The notes: generated by a model from the sequence alone, not told the origin. Shown: positions 16,040 through 25,080, counted from the first letter of the stretch. The stretch: DNA of 36,884 bases from Ruminococcus sp. UBA7013 (GCA_002449585.1 DJXD01000005.1:11834-48717), one strand, 5' to 3'. Translations and numbers: made by a program.

Positions 16040-19000
16040 TCAAATAAACAGCGGTTTCATTTCTTCATAGAGTCGGTTATATGTCATATCTCGGTCAACC
16101 TGTTCATGCATCATCATATTAACCAGACCTTTTAATTGAACACAGCCCTCTAATCCATCATAATCCAGAAGAGACGGCGGAAACTGTTTGAGAATCATAT
16201 CATAGATGAATTGATTATTTTCCTTTACATCTTTAAATTTTTTCATTATCTTTCCCAAACTGAACATATCATAAAAAATCTTTTGCCAATTTTTTTGACA
16301 TTCATCTTCTGTACGACTGCTGACTAATTTTAAAAAGTCCGCTTTAAATCCTCCGCTTAAATCTGAGCTTAGAACTTCATTTCTGAATTTTTCTAAATCT
16401 TTCGGCTCAGTACGAACCAAAAACTGAGTCAATAGTACATCTGGAAAAGAATATTCAAATACAGTTATTTTTATTTTTTCATCCGCTTTTTTTCTTTGTA
16501 TTTCTTTTAGTTTTTGATATTTGTTTACTTTGCAGAGTACGGAATCCAGCCAGTCACTCTGCCGGATGACAGCAACTCCCTGCTCCAGTTTGGCGAGTTC
16601 TTTCACCTGTTCTTCATTCAGACCGGCAGCACGTCCGACAAGTTCTCTGTCTGAATAATCCGGCAGCCGATGAATGATTTTAGTATTGGTATTCCGGATA
16701 ACAGCCATATCCAGCAGATTGGGAGACTGGTCAGCAATGATAAAACCTTCACCATAGGTACGCATTTCAGCGATGGCATTTGTCAGCATCTCAACAGATT
16801 TTCCTGACAGATTGCTGCTTTCTGTATGCTGTTCCGTAGAAGTACGCTTTAAAAGATGATGCGCCTCTTCTAGAACTGTCACATGCCGCAGAGGTGAATT
16901 TGCCTCTGTTTCCTGACTCATTCGATATTCCTGCAATTTCAGGACAAGAATTCCCATAATCATAGATTTTGTTTCAGAAGAACCGATGCTACTCAGGTCA
17001 ATGATAACATTTTTATCAAACAAATCTGAATCAGGAACGCCATTGGATTTGAACACCATTCCAAAAATTCCGGTTGTGAGAGATTCCACTCTTGTGACAA
17101 GTGAACCTGTATAATCACTTTTGTTATCCGTGGAATAGTCACTGTCCTCCACTACCCTGCGGATTTCACGAAGCACATCAGAAAAATCCGGAAAAATCCG
17201 ATAGTTATATTGATTTCTGGATTCCAGCATATTCCAGCCGCTTGCCTCATAGGCATTATGCATGGCTTTTTTCAGAATTGCAGGCATTGCCGCATACATA
17301 GGCCAGCAGACATTGAAAATTTCGACCAGCCTGTCAAGATGATGCAGAATATGAATTTCTTCCGGAAAATAAAATGGATTCAGCCGAAGAAGATTTGTTG
17401 TTTTTTCAAGCGGATTTGCATCATAGACTTCTGCATAGGGAAAATCTTTTGCATATTCTCCTTTTGCCGGTTCAATGACCAGAAAATGCACTTTCTCAGA
17501 ATATGACATCTCATGAAGTTGATGCAGAATCTGACAGGTTGTATTTGATTTGCCGGCTCCGGTTGAGCCTGTAATAAAGGTATGTTCTGTCAGTCTTTGA
17601 CAATTCAGTGCCACATTGACAGAAGTACATTCTCCCATACTATAAATTTTGCCGACAGAAACAGATGACTCTTTTTTCTTTGACAGTTCGCCTGATTTTT
17701 CTGCTTCCAGCCTGAAGGCATCAGGCTTGTCAGAAATCTTTACTTTTTTTATATCATACTTACTGTATTCATCCATCCGGGCAATATTTCTTTTGATAAC
17801 TTCCTGACTGAATTCCGCATGTTCAATCACAGGGAAACCACATACGGATTTTCTGGGCAGCCCCATCTGAATGGCGAGTTCATTGCTGCTGACAAGTGAT
17901 GCTGCACTGACATCTGTACAGTATTCGTTTTTCAGATTTCTTTGATAATGATACTGAAATACCGGATGCATCAGATTTTTGATATACTGATGCAGCACAG
18001 CACATTCTTTCTGTTTCTGCCAGCTCCACAGATTGCAGGCAGACTTCTGAACGCCTGAATTTTCTCCTGCAATAATAGCTTTATAAGTACCGGCTGCCAT
18101 TTCAGCAGTAACCGGACTGTCAGAAAGAAAATAAGCAGCACATTCCCACATTCCTAAACTTTCGCATTCATCAATGCGTCTGAGCTGCCTGTCAATCCGC
18201 TCCATCATGTTGAGTATTTTTTTATCCTGTATCGTCAGCTGTAAGCCTCTGCTGATACCGGAAGTCTGTCCGTCTGAAACGGCTGCTGCCACAGAGCGGC
18301 TTTGATTTGTTCCCCGTGTGATGCTTTCTGTAATTGATTTGCTGGTAGACACCGTTCTGCTTTCTGTTTCGGTCGGAACAGGTATCATGGCAACAGCGGT
18401 ATTCAAGGCACCCAGTACACCGGCAGCAGCAATACTGACACCGCCTGTGGGAAATGCGGCAGCAACGCCCATTCCCAGAAGACTTGCAATCGAACCGGCA
18501 ATGCCTTTTTTTCTGACAGCATCCTGATTCGGCAGAGAAACTCCCTGACTGTCTGAAATGCTTTTTCCCTGCTGAAGGGCAATATTATAGGCTGTATTAT
18601 CTCCCTGACTATAACTTGTCTGTATGGACGAAGAAATATTTTTGGAAGCATTTTCTCCTGATGAAAACTGCTGATTTGACAGCGGAGAAATTGCAGTATA
18701 GATTTCTTCATAATCCGCTCTTGTTTTTCTGAGTTCGTCAGGTGTGACACTTCTGGCAAGAATCACGGCAGTGTATTTCTGACCCTTCATAGCAAGCACC
18801 AGTTTTTCAAGTCCCTGAATAAAGCTTTCATTTGACTTGAAATTTTCATCCTTGTGGTTGGCAGCACAGGAAACAGAAGCAATATTATCACTGGAAATGC
18901 CGCAAAGAAGATGTTCTGTTTCTGCTTTTGACAGGTCTTCCGTCCGCACGCCCGGGAAATGCCCGATAAATGCATTCTGAAGAATTTCTTTTAATGATTG

Positions 19001-19501
19001 TGCCGTATGGATTTTGTCGCCGTCCTGCGTACGGACACCCATATAGAATTCTGTTCTTTCTCCGCTGCTGTCTGCAATCACAGCAATGGTGCATCCGAGA
19101 CTCTGCACAGAATTAAAAACAGATGCGAATTTATACGCAGAATATTCCTGATTCTGATATACCATCTCTGTAATTCTGAACAGACGGATTTCATCAATAT
19201 TATTATTTTTCTCCCGGAACGGAATGATTTCATATTCTTTCAGATGATGCAGATAATCTTTCAGAATCACATCTTCTATCATGGCAAAAGCTGCCTGATA
19301 CTGACGGCTGAAATCAGGATATTCTGTTTCAGAAGCGGGCAGCATTTCTGCTGAAACTTCCTGATGAGAAATCTCATTTTCTGCTGCCCGCCGTGCTATT
19401 TTCATCTGTTCAGAAGCCTGTTCTGCCTGCATATTCTGATTTTTGTGATTAGGAGCAGGTGCATATTCCGTTTTTTTACCGAGTGTAAAAGAATCGCTCA
19501 T
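16040..19501 (-). CDS. HerA/FtsK-like ATPase with membrane-like segment
   Basis: Numbering is for the 1158-aa form that starts at 19516. The C-terminal half holds a DUF87/HerA-type motor: Walker A GSTGAGKS (650-657), the IEPAKGEY strand (681-688), IIDLSSIGSSETKSMIMG (838-855), Walker B VTVLEEAHHLL (879-889) and DQSPNLLD (929-936). It should pump or unwind DNA as a hexamer. The N-terminal half is unknown and contains a hydrophobic Gly/Ala segment (338-380) followed by a Ser/Thr-rich stretch (385-420), so it may touch the membrane. I prefer the start at 19501 (M6) because GGGGA lies 9 bases upstream and it sits 1 base after the previous stop; 19516 has no site. It is encoded between the glycine-zipper protein and the nuclease, which suggests one complex. 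Confidence 0.85.
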   Translation of the reverse strand: MSDSFTLGKKTEYAPAPNHKNQNMQAEQASEQMKIARRAAENEISHQEVSAEMLPASETEYPDFSRQYQAAFAMIEDVILKDYLHHLKEYEIIPFREKNNNIDEIRLFRITEMVYQNQEYSAYKFASVFNSVQSLGCTIAVIADSSGERTEFYMGVRTQDGDKIHTAQSLKEILQNAFIGHFPGVRTEDLSKAETEHLLCGISSDNIASVSCAANHKDENFKSNESFIQGLEKLVLAMKGQKYTAVILARSVTPDELRKTRADYEEIYTAISPLSNQQFSSGENASKNISSSIQTSYSQGDNTAYNIALQQGKSISDSQGVSLPNQDAVRKKGIAGSIASLLGMGVAAAFPTGGVSIAAAGVLGALNTAVAMIPVPTETESRTVSTSKSITESITRGTNQSRSVAAAVSDGQTSGISRGLQLTIQDKKILNMMERIDRQLRRIDECESLGMWECAAYFLSDSPVTAEMAAGTYKAIIAGENSGVQKSACNLWSWQKQKECAVLHQYIKNLMHPVFQYHYQRNLKNEYCTDVSAASLVSSNELAIQMGLPRKSVCGFPVIEHAEFSQEVIKRNIARMDEYSKYDIKKVKISDKPDAFRLEAEKSGELSKKKESSVSVGKIYSMGECTSVNVALNCQRLTEHTFITGSTGAGKSNTTCQILHQLHEMSYSEKVHFLVIEPAKGEYAKDFPYAEVYDANPLEKTTNLLRLNPFYFPEEIHILHHLDRLVEIFNVCWPMYAAMPAILKKAMHNAYEASGWNMLESRNQYNYRIFPDFSDVLREIRRVVEDSDYSTDNKSDYTGSLVTRVESLTTGIFGMVFKSNGVPDSDLFDKNVIIDLSSIGSSETKSMIMGILVLKLQEYRMSQETEANSPLRHVTVLEEAHHLLKRTSTEQHTESSNLSGKSVEMLTNAIAEMRTYGEGFIIADQSPNLLDMAVIRNTNTKIIHRLPDYSDRELVGRAAGLNEEQVKELAKLEQGVAVIRQSDWLDSVLCKVNKYQKLKEIQRKKADEKIKITVFEYSFPDVLLTQFLVRTEPKDLEKFRNEVLSSDLSGGFKADFLKLVSSRTEDECQKNWQKIFYDMFSLGKIMKKFKDVKENNQFIYDMILKQFPPSLLDYDGLEGCVQLKGLVNMMMHEQVDRDMTYNRLYEEMKPLFI

Positions 19502-19502
19502 A

Positions 19503-20039
19503 TTATTTTTCCCCATTCTGATGATTGTTTTTTACAATTGCCGCCACAGCAATCCCGGCAGCTGCACCGATGACAGCACCGACAGGCACACCCACGACAC
19601 CAGCGGCAACGGCTGAGGCTGTTACTGCCTTGACTGCACCATATCCGATAAGTGCACCACTGACACCGCCAACTGTTATGCCGATTTCTTTATCATCGGA
19701 ATTTTCTGTATGCTTCCGCAAAGCTTCCTGTTCTTCTTTTGTATAGGGATGCAGATGCTGAATTATTTTTTTCAGAAGTGCAATCCGTTCATGTGAAAAA
19801 TTGTAAATCATATCCACCATGAGTTCATTCATATAATCATCATTCCATGCGGATGGATTGTATTTTAAATCTGTGCCGTCATGGTTTTCATACAAGCCTG
19901 ACATATGTCCGGCAATTGCTTCCATTTCCGAAAATTCCCGGAATGAAGGGTCTCTCAGAAGGCTGTCTTTCATCATGATACGCACGGAAAGAATATCGTT
20001 ATTCTGTACTGCTTCACGGAAAGCCTGTGTTGCTGCCAT
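19503..20039 (-). CDS. Glycine-zipper membrane protein
   Basis: The product (178 aa) has a soluble N-terminal part (1-115) and a C-terminal hydrophobic region (119-169) built on Gly/Ala steps (GGVSGALIGYGAVKAV, VVGVPVGAVIGAAAGIAVAA), followed by a short charged tail. Such glycine zippers pack as membrane oligomers or pores. No family is recognised. AAGGAG lies 9 bases before the ATG. The gene starts 14 bases after the dynamin gene and its stop nearly touches the HerA-like start, so the three are tightly coupled. A membrane partner of the GTPase or the ATPase is the simplest reading, by inference. Confidence 0.75.
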   Translation of the reverse strand: MAATQAFREAVQNNDILSVRIMMKDSLLRDPSFREFSEMEAIAGHMSGLYENHDGTDLKYNPSAWNDDYMNELMVDMIYNFSHERIALLKKIIQHLHPYTKEEQEALRKHTENSDDKEIGITVGGVSGALIGYGAVKAVTASAVAAGVVGVPVGAVIGAAAGIAVAAIVKNNHQNGEK

Positions 20040-20053
20040 GATACTGCTCCTTT

Positions 20054-22444
20054 CTATATTTCAAGAACATGGTTTATCATTGTTTCTATCTGCTTAATCC
20101 ATTCAAGTCTTCTCTGTGAATTGACAAGACGCTGTTCAGCCTGTTCCCTGTTGACTGCATAATCTTTGAGCAGTTCTGTTTTTTTATCCAGTTCCCTGTC
20201 AAGCTGTTCAAATTCACTCATAAATTTCTGAGAAACGCTTTCTGATTCCTCTTTGATATATTTTGCTGCTGACTGACTGTTTTCTATCAGCAGTTTCTGA
20301 ACAGGCGTAAAAAACTGCTGACAGAGTTCATCACTCGGAACATACTGCATTTTTCTGAATGTCACTTCCCAGTGACCTCTTTCTTCCAGCCATGTCCATG
20401 GCTTGTACCATCTTTTGTGAACATTGGGCATCCATTTCGGTTTATTTTTTACACGTTCTTCATGTGTAAAATCTTCCGCACGAATCTGCGGAATACGGCT
20501 GTTCATCATGGCAAGCGGTCTGAATGAAATCCCCCCGTTTAAAGAAGAAGAAATTTCACTTGTGATAGAGGACAGCTTTTGTTTGTATTCGTTTACCAAA
20601 GATTTACAGGTCTGATAGAGTGTGTTCTGAATGATTCTGTTAAGTTCTGAAACATAGTTCTGCTGGAGTTCTTTTGCAAACGCTGTCATTTTGTTCAGCA
20701 AGTCCGATGCTTCTCCCACGCTGAGTTTTTTGCCTCTGTATCTGAGCATTTCACTGCTGATTTTCGCCTGATACGCTTTGCTGATTTGCATTACCGCTGT
20801 TCTGGATTGATTCTGCACATCAGAAATAGCAGCACTGATTTTATTTTCAAACTGTCTGGCGGACATCATGGAACTTTTCTTTTTTTCTGTTTCCTGAATC
20901 TGTCTTAAAATATTCTGCTTTACTGTCTGATTGCGCATTACTTCCGTTTTGAGTGTTTCCACATAATGTAAAGATTCCAGCTGTTCCATAAAGGCATTCA
21001 CAAGGTCATAAATTTTAGCTGTACCGGCGTATTTTACCAGATACTGTTCAATTGCTGCTTCCACCGCAGGAATACCGGAATGAAGCAAAGCAATTTCTCC
21101 GTACTGAACAGCATCTTCATAAGATGCTCTGGATTGTTTGGTTTTATAAAGTTTCTCGGACTCTCTTTCTGCTGATTCGACATCAGCAGATTTTGCAGCT
21201 TCTTCTGCCTGTTCCAGTTTGTTTCTGACAGCATTTCTGAGCCGTTCCGGAAGCGGTGCATAAGTTTCAAATGCATAACCTGGCTGTGTGAGTTTTTCTA
21301 CCATTCTTCCTGTTTCAGTTACAAATTCTGCTGTCAGCATTTCCGGAATTTTCAGATTTTTCTGAAATAAACGAATATCCATCGCTGCCAATGCAGAAAC
21401 CGGAAACAGATTTGGATTTTCAATTCCATATTTTTTCAGGTATTCCCTGGCATGGTCAAGGGTTCTGGAAATATCACCGTCTTCTTCTTTTCTGTCATCC
21501 ATTTTATTGAGTACAAAAATAAATCTGTCACGAGCCTGTTTTCCTCTGGAAGCCATACTTTCCGCAATTTTCCGCAGCAATTCCGCATCGCTGTCTGAAC
21601 CGAATGCAGGCTCCATAATATATAATACCAAATCTTTGGAATCTTTATTGAGATATTCTTCCTGCATTGACCTGTGCTGTGTATCTCTTGCATTATTTGG
21701 TCCCGGTGTATCTACAATCACAAGCGACATTTCCTCAGAAGAACTAAACGGAATATTTCCTGTAATTTCGACTTTTTTTACAGCTTTATTTGCGTTCAGC
21801 TCCTTCATCTGTTCATAAGTCAGAGCCGGATATTTTTTCATCAGTCTGAAATCTCCGTCCTGCGTTCTTTCATAGGCTTCTGCTTCCCATACGGGATTGT
21901 CATTATCTGTAATTTTTGTGATAATTGCTGTACATGCCTGCTGTTCAGAAGGCATCAGCTTATCTCCGAGCAGTGCATTAATCAATGTAGATTTTCCTGC
22001 ACTCATAGTAGCGACAACACAGATTTCAAGCTTTTTATTTTTGGCTTGCTGAAATTTCCGTATAATTTCATCAGAACGAAGTTCCGGAAAAGAACCTTTC
22101 TGCACCATCTGAAAAATTCTTTCAATTTCAGCTTCTTTGTCCTTTGTTTCTTTGGCTGGGATACGGTCACATTCCACATGTGTGATTTCCCGTTTCCGGA
22201 AAGCTTCTTCAAGTACATATTTCAGGTCTTCATAATCCATCATAGTACCATGAAATGCAATGCTGAAATCTCTGTCATTTGTTTCCTGAACCAGCAGAGA
22301 AGGCAGTTCATCAATCCATTCCTGCAAACGCATTCCCGGCTGGGATTTCTGTTTCAGGATACTGTTTTCCTTCAGCACTGCATCATTTATCTTGATTTCT
22401 GTTTCCACTTTATATGGATTATATTTTATCAATACTTTCGTCAT
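20054..22444 (-). CDS. Dynamin-like GTPase
   Basis: The protein (796 aa) carries a conserved N-terminal domain (1-100) of unknown role, then a dynamin-type G domain: G1 ATMSAGKST (145-153), Thr172 for G2, G3 DTPGPNNA (245-252) and G4 NKMD (313-316). The second half is long coiled helices (about 400-640 and 700-790) like a dynamin stalk. A Trp-rich loop (about 671-692, WMPNVHKRWYKPWTWL) could act as a membrane-inserting paddle. The length fits bacterial dynamin-like proteins such as LeoA, which bend membranes or work in phage defence (Eleos). It follows a second, shorter GTPase gene after 38 bases. Confidence 0.9.
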   Translation of the reverse strand: MTKVLIKYNPYKVETEIKINDAVLKENSILKQKSQPGMRLQEWIDELPSLLVQETNDRDFSIAFHGTMMDYEDLKYVLEEAFRKREITHVECDRIPAKETKDKEAEIERIFQMVQKGSFPELRSDEIIRKFQQAKNKKLEICVVATMSAGKSTLINALLGDKLMPSEQQACTAIITKITDNDNPVWEAEAYERTQDGDFRLMKKYPALTYEQMKELNANKAVKKVEITGNIPFSSSEEMSLVIVDTPGPNNARDTQHRSMQEEYLNKDSKDLVLYIMEPAFGSDSDAELLRKIAESMASRGKQARDRFIFVLNKMDDRKEEDGDISRTLDHAREYLKKYGIENPNLFPVSALAAMDIRLFQKNLKIPEMLTAEFVTETGRMVEKLTQPGYAFETYAPLPERLRNAVRNKLEQAEEAAKSADVESAERESEKLYKTKQSRASYEDAVQYGEIALLHSGIPAVEAAIEQYLVKYAGTAKIYDLVNAFMEQLESLHYVETLKTEVMRNQTVKQNILRQIQETEKKKSSMMSARQFENKISAAISDVQNQSRTAVMQISKAYQAKISSEMLRYRGKKLSVGEASDLLNKMTAFAKELQQNYVSELNRIIQNTLYQTCKSLVNEYKQKLSSITSEISSSLNGGISFRPLAMMNSRIPQIRAEDFTHEERVKNKPKWMPNVHKRWYKPWTWLEERGHWEVTFRKMQYVPSDELCQQFFTPVQKLLIENSQSAAKYIKEESESVSQKFMSEFEQLDRELDKKTELLKDYAVNREQAEQRLVNSQRRLEWIKQIETMINHVLEI

Positions 22445-22482
22445 TCTCTGTTTCTCCCTTTTTATTACTCAGACAAATCTGT

Positions 22483-23307
22483 TTACTGGAACAGCATCTC
22501 TTCAAGCATCCTCATTCCGCATTTATGATACAAAATTTTGTCAGGATTCTTATCAGCACAGATTTTTCTGTTCGGATAAAATACAGATAAATCAAACTCC
22601 GGATTCCGGAATTTATCTGCAAGGAAATCATAATCAATCTGCTGACTTCTGCCCAGGACTTCTCCATATATTCTTTTTTTCAGAAGAAATCCAAAATATG
22701 CCGAAACGGGACAGATAACCGGATTCTGATACCCTATCTGCCTTAAATCACGCTTTATAGAATCAATACTGTCCGGAATACTGTCTTCAGATAATTTAAA
22801 ATCATCCAGCTTATTCAGAACAAAAATAATTTTTCTGTCTCCGGAAATATTTTTCAGAACCCACTGCAAATGTCTGATTTCATCGTCTGAGCCTATTTTA
22901 TTCGCATTCAGAATATGTACTAATATATGATAATTTTCATTCAGAATAGCCTCTTGGGTCATTTTTCCGTGTGTCAGGTTCATTGCAGAGTTTACACCCG
23001 GAGTGTCAATCAGACAGATTTGTTTTTGACGGCAATGCTGATTTCTAAAATAACAAGTAATACTGACAGGACTTGACCATGAAAATGAATGCAGCAGTTC
23101 TGCATCTGCATCCGGATTAAAGTGATTTTTGCAGTAAAATATAATTTTATTATTTTCAACAGACTGATTATAGATATAACAGAGATTTCCTGTACAAACT
23201 TCCTGCGAAGTTCTGGCAACGGACTTTCCAATCAAGGCATTTATCAGTGTTGATTTTCCGGCACTCATTGTTGCAGTTACAAGAATCCGCAAAACATGAT
23301 TGTTCAT
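22483..23307 (-). CDS. Short dynamin-like G-domain protein
   Basis: The product (274 aa) is nearly all G domain: G1 ATMSAGKST (13-21), G3 DTPGVNSAMN (101-110) and G4 NKLDD (165-169). It lacks the stalk of its neighbour and ends with a Cys/Lys-rich tail. Its P-loop is almost identical to that of the larger GTPase encoded next. Dynamin-like proteins often work as unequal pairs, so the two probably assemble together. AAAGGA lies 8 bases before the ATG. It is the first gene of the operon, with a possible promoter at 23353-23380. Confidence 0.85.
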   Translation of the reverse strand: MNNHVLRILVTATMSAGKSTLINALIGKSVARTSQEVCTGNLCYIYNQSVENNKIIFYCKNHFNPDADAELLHSFSWSSPVSITCYFRNQHCRQKQICLIDTPGVNSAMNLTHGKMTQEAILNENYHILVHILNANKIGSDDEIRHLQWVLKNISGDRKIIFVLNKLDDFKLSEDSIPDSIDSIKRDLRQIGYQNPVICPVSAYFGFLLKKRIYGEVLGRSQQIDYDFLADKFRNPEFDLSVFYPNRKICADKNPDKILYHKCGMRMLEEMLFQ

Positions 23308-23352
23308 AAATGCTTTCCTTTCATCTGTCTTTCTGCCTCAAAAATGTGTATA

Positions 23353-23380
23353 ATAATAAAGACAATTGGATTTGTCACAA
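23353..23380 (-). promoter_or_regulatory. Possible promoter of the dynamin/HerA operon
   Basis: On the minus strand, TTGTGA (23380-23375), a 16-base spacer and TATTAT (23358-23353) precede the first operon gene by about 46 bases. The -35 box is only 4/6 to consensus. The 166-base gap between this operon and the recombinase gene holds no other clear feature apart from AAATCCGGAC (23380-23389). Confidence 0.35.
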
Positions 23381-23473
23381 AATCCGGACTTCTGAGACAT
23401 GTTTCTGATTTTCAGCATGATATAGGGATATTTTAAATTTGATTGACTGAAATTCTGACGGTAAATTATCTTT

Positions 23474-24556
23474 TTAAGCTGCGAGTTTCAGCTTGTTCAT
23501 GCATTCGATTTTCCGTTCCATGGCGGAATGGACATATAATTTCAGTGTAGTTTCAACAGATGCATGACCTAAAATTTCAGATAATGTCTTGATATCAAAT
23601 CCGGCTTTGATGCAGTTTGTCGCAAACATGTGCCTTAAACTATGATAATTCACTGACGGCAGATTTGCTTTTTTTAGAACTGTTTTGAATCTTCTCTGCA
23701 TGGTTCGGGGTTCTGCCGGAACTTCTGACCCGGATAAAATATAAAGATTATCCCGATTTCTGAACTTTTTGAGCAGATGCATCATAAAATCCGGAATCGG
23801 CACAGAACGTTGGGAACTGTTTGTTTTGGGTGCATCAATCAAAAGCTGTGTTCCGGATGCTGTCTGGACTCTCTGAACAGTTCTCCTGACGGTCAAAATC
23901 CTATTTTCAAAATCAATATCAGCCCATTGCAAGCCGCAGATTTCCCCGATTCTAAGCCCCGTATACATACTCATGAGAATGCAGACAGAAGTCACATTCT
24001 GATTTTTCATCAGATAGCTGCACAGCTGTTTCTGCTGTTTTTCGGAAAGCAGATGCATTTCTTTTTTCTGGGACTTTGGCAGAATCACATCAGCCAGCGG
24101 ATTCCGGAAACTATGCACACGGCTGATATACTTACTCATAGTTTTGAATACAATCACAATATCAGAAACATATTTCGGCGATAAGCCGGAGCTGATTTTC
24201 TTCTGAATAAAATTCTGAATCATGGATACGGACAGATTTTCATATTTTAAACCGCCAAATTCCGGCAGAATATGCTTATCCGCTTTCATTCTGTAATTGG
24301 CATAAGTCGAAGTCTTGACCCTGAGCTTCACAGAACTGAGCCATTCTTCAAAAAGTGTTTTTACCGTCAGCCTTCCGGAAGGCTGGAACTGTTGTTTCTC
24401 AGCTTTAAATTTCAGCAGTTTTTCTCTGACTTCCTGATAGGTTTTCGCATAGACAGAATGATATTTTGCTTTTCCATCGGCATCATATCCGGCCTGATAC
24501 CGTCCCTCATAACGTCCGTCCCGGCGTTTATAGATATTTTCTCCTCTTCGTGCCAC
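23474..24556 (-). CDS. Tyrosine recombinase (orphan, upstream of the operon)
   Basis: The protein (360 aa) has an arm-binding domain (about 3-50), a core-binding domain (about 62-160) and a catalytic domain with R202 (TGLRIGE), H305 and R308 (HSLRH), H331 (LGH) and Y341 (LKLYVH). All key residues are present. The start is GTG at 24556 with GAGGAGGG 7 bases upstream. There is no excisionase gene beside it and no tRNA or clear att repeat, so it may be a relic of a separate element, the recombinase that brought in the operon, or a local inversion enzyme. An inverted pair of 10 bases flanks it (AAATCCGGAC at 23380-23389, complement at 24741-24750), but this motif could be chance. Confidence 0.9.
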   Translation of the reverse strand: MARRGENIYKRRDGRYEGRYQAGYDADGKAKYHSVYAKTYQEVREKLLKFKAEKQQFQPSGRLTVKTLFEEWLSSVKLRVKTSTYANYRMKADKHILPEFGGLKYENLSVSMIQNFIQKKISSGLSPKYVSDIVIVFKTMSKYISRVHSFRNPLADVILPKSQKKEMHLLSEKQQKQLCSYLMKNQNVTSVCILMSMYTGLRIGEICGLQWADIDFENRILTVRRTVQRVQTASGTQLLIDAPKTNSSQRSVPIPDFMMHLLKKFRNRDNLYILSGSEVPAEPRTMQRRFKTVLKKANLPSVNYHSLRHMFATNCIKAGFDIKTLSEILGHASVETTLKLYVHSAMERKIECMNKLKLAA

Positions 24557-24684
24557 GATGTTCCCTCCTCATGAATGACCAGAATACTGACGGCAGACTG
24601 ATTTTATTTCATGTCAGAATCACTAAAAAAGCAAATGTTTATTTGTGAAAACTGTTCAAAATTAGTCAAAATTACAAATCATAC

Positions 24685-24713
24685 TTGAAAAAAATGTTGA
24701 TTCATGTTATAAT
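24685..24713 (+). promoter_or_regulatory. Strong sigma-70 promoter with palindrome at the start site
   Basis: TTGAAA (24685-24690), 17 bases and TATAAT (24708-24713) form a near-consensus promoter on the plus strand. AATATA-6-TATATT (24711-24728) makes an operator-like palindrome over the start site. Only a short transcript would form, because a terminator follows at 24731. The coding neighbours on both sides read the other way. Confidence 0.65.
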
Positions 24714-24730
24714 ATATACGAGTATATTCG

Positions 24731-24766
24731 TGTCGTCAATGTCCGGATTTGGCGGCACTTTTTTAT
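24731..24766 (+). terminator. Terminator just after a promoter (possible tiny RNA or attenuator)
   Basis: Plus-strand stem GTGTCGTCA (about 24730-24738) pairs with TGGCGGCAC (24750-24758) using G-U pairs, and a T run follows. With the promoter at 24685-24713 it would give an RNA of roughly 45 bases. Confidence 0.5.
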
Positions 24767-24788
24767 TTCTTGAAATTTGATTTAAACA

Positions 24789-25028
24789 TTAAGACATACA
24801 TGATTTCAGCATAATTATGCATGTAACCAGAACTGTCAGTGCGATTGCTATTTTGGTTAACTTCTGACCTAAATGTGTATATTTTTCAAGCTCATCAGGT
24901 GTTAAATCAGACTTTTTGTTTTTCTTAAAGCGTATCAGAGTATACAGCCACATAATTATCTCAACAATTCCTCCAAAAATGAAACACGCACCAATAGCTA
25001 TGACCCAAAATGAAAGATGTAATAACAT
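24789..25028 (-). CDS. Small two-helix membrane protein
   Basis: The 79-residue product has two hydrophobic segments (about 5-32 and 59-76) joined by a Lys-rich loop (KKNKKSD) and a short helix (TPDELEKY). AAAGGA lies upstream of the ATG at a slightly long spacing. It is divergent from the NACHT gene and separated from it by that gene's promoter region. Small membrane proteins often sit beside STAND or toxin genes, but no function can be assigned. Confidence 0.5.
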   Translation of the reverse strand: MLLHLSFWVIAIGACFIFGGIVEIIMWLYTLIRFKKNKKSDLTPDELEKYTHLGQKLTKIAIALTVLVTCIIMLKSCMS

Positions 25029-25080
25029 AACAGACCAAATCCTTTCCAGTTTAATTTTTGCAAATATTTTTCTGTGATGA

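Noticed and set aside
21674..22528. 284-aa plus-strand ORF opposite the dynamin gene
   Set aside because: It is a shadow of the well-supported minus-strand GTPase genes and is rich in Phe, Cys and His, as such shadows are.
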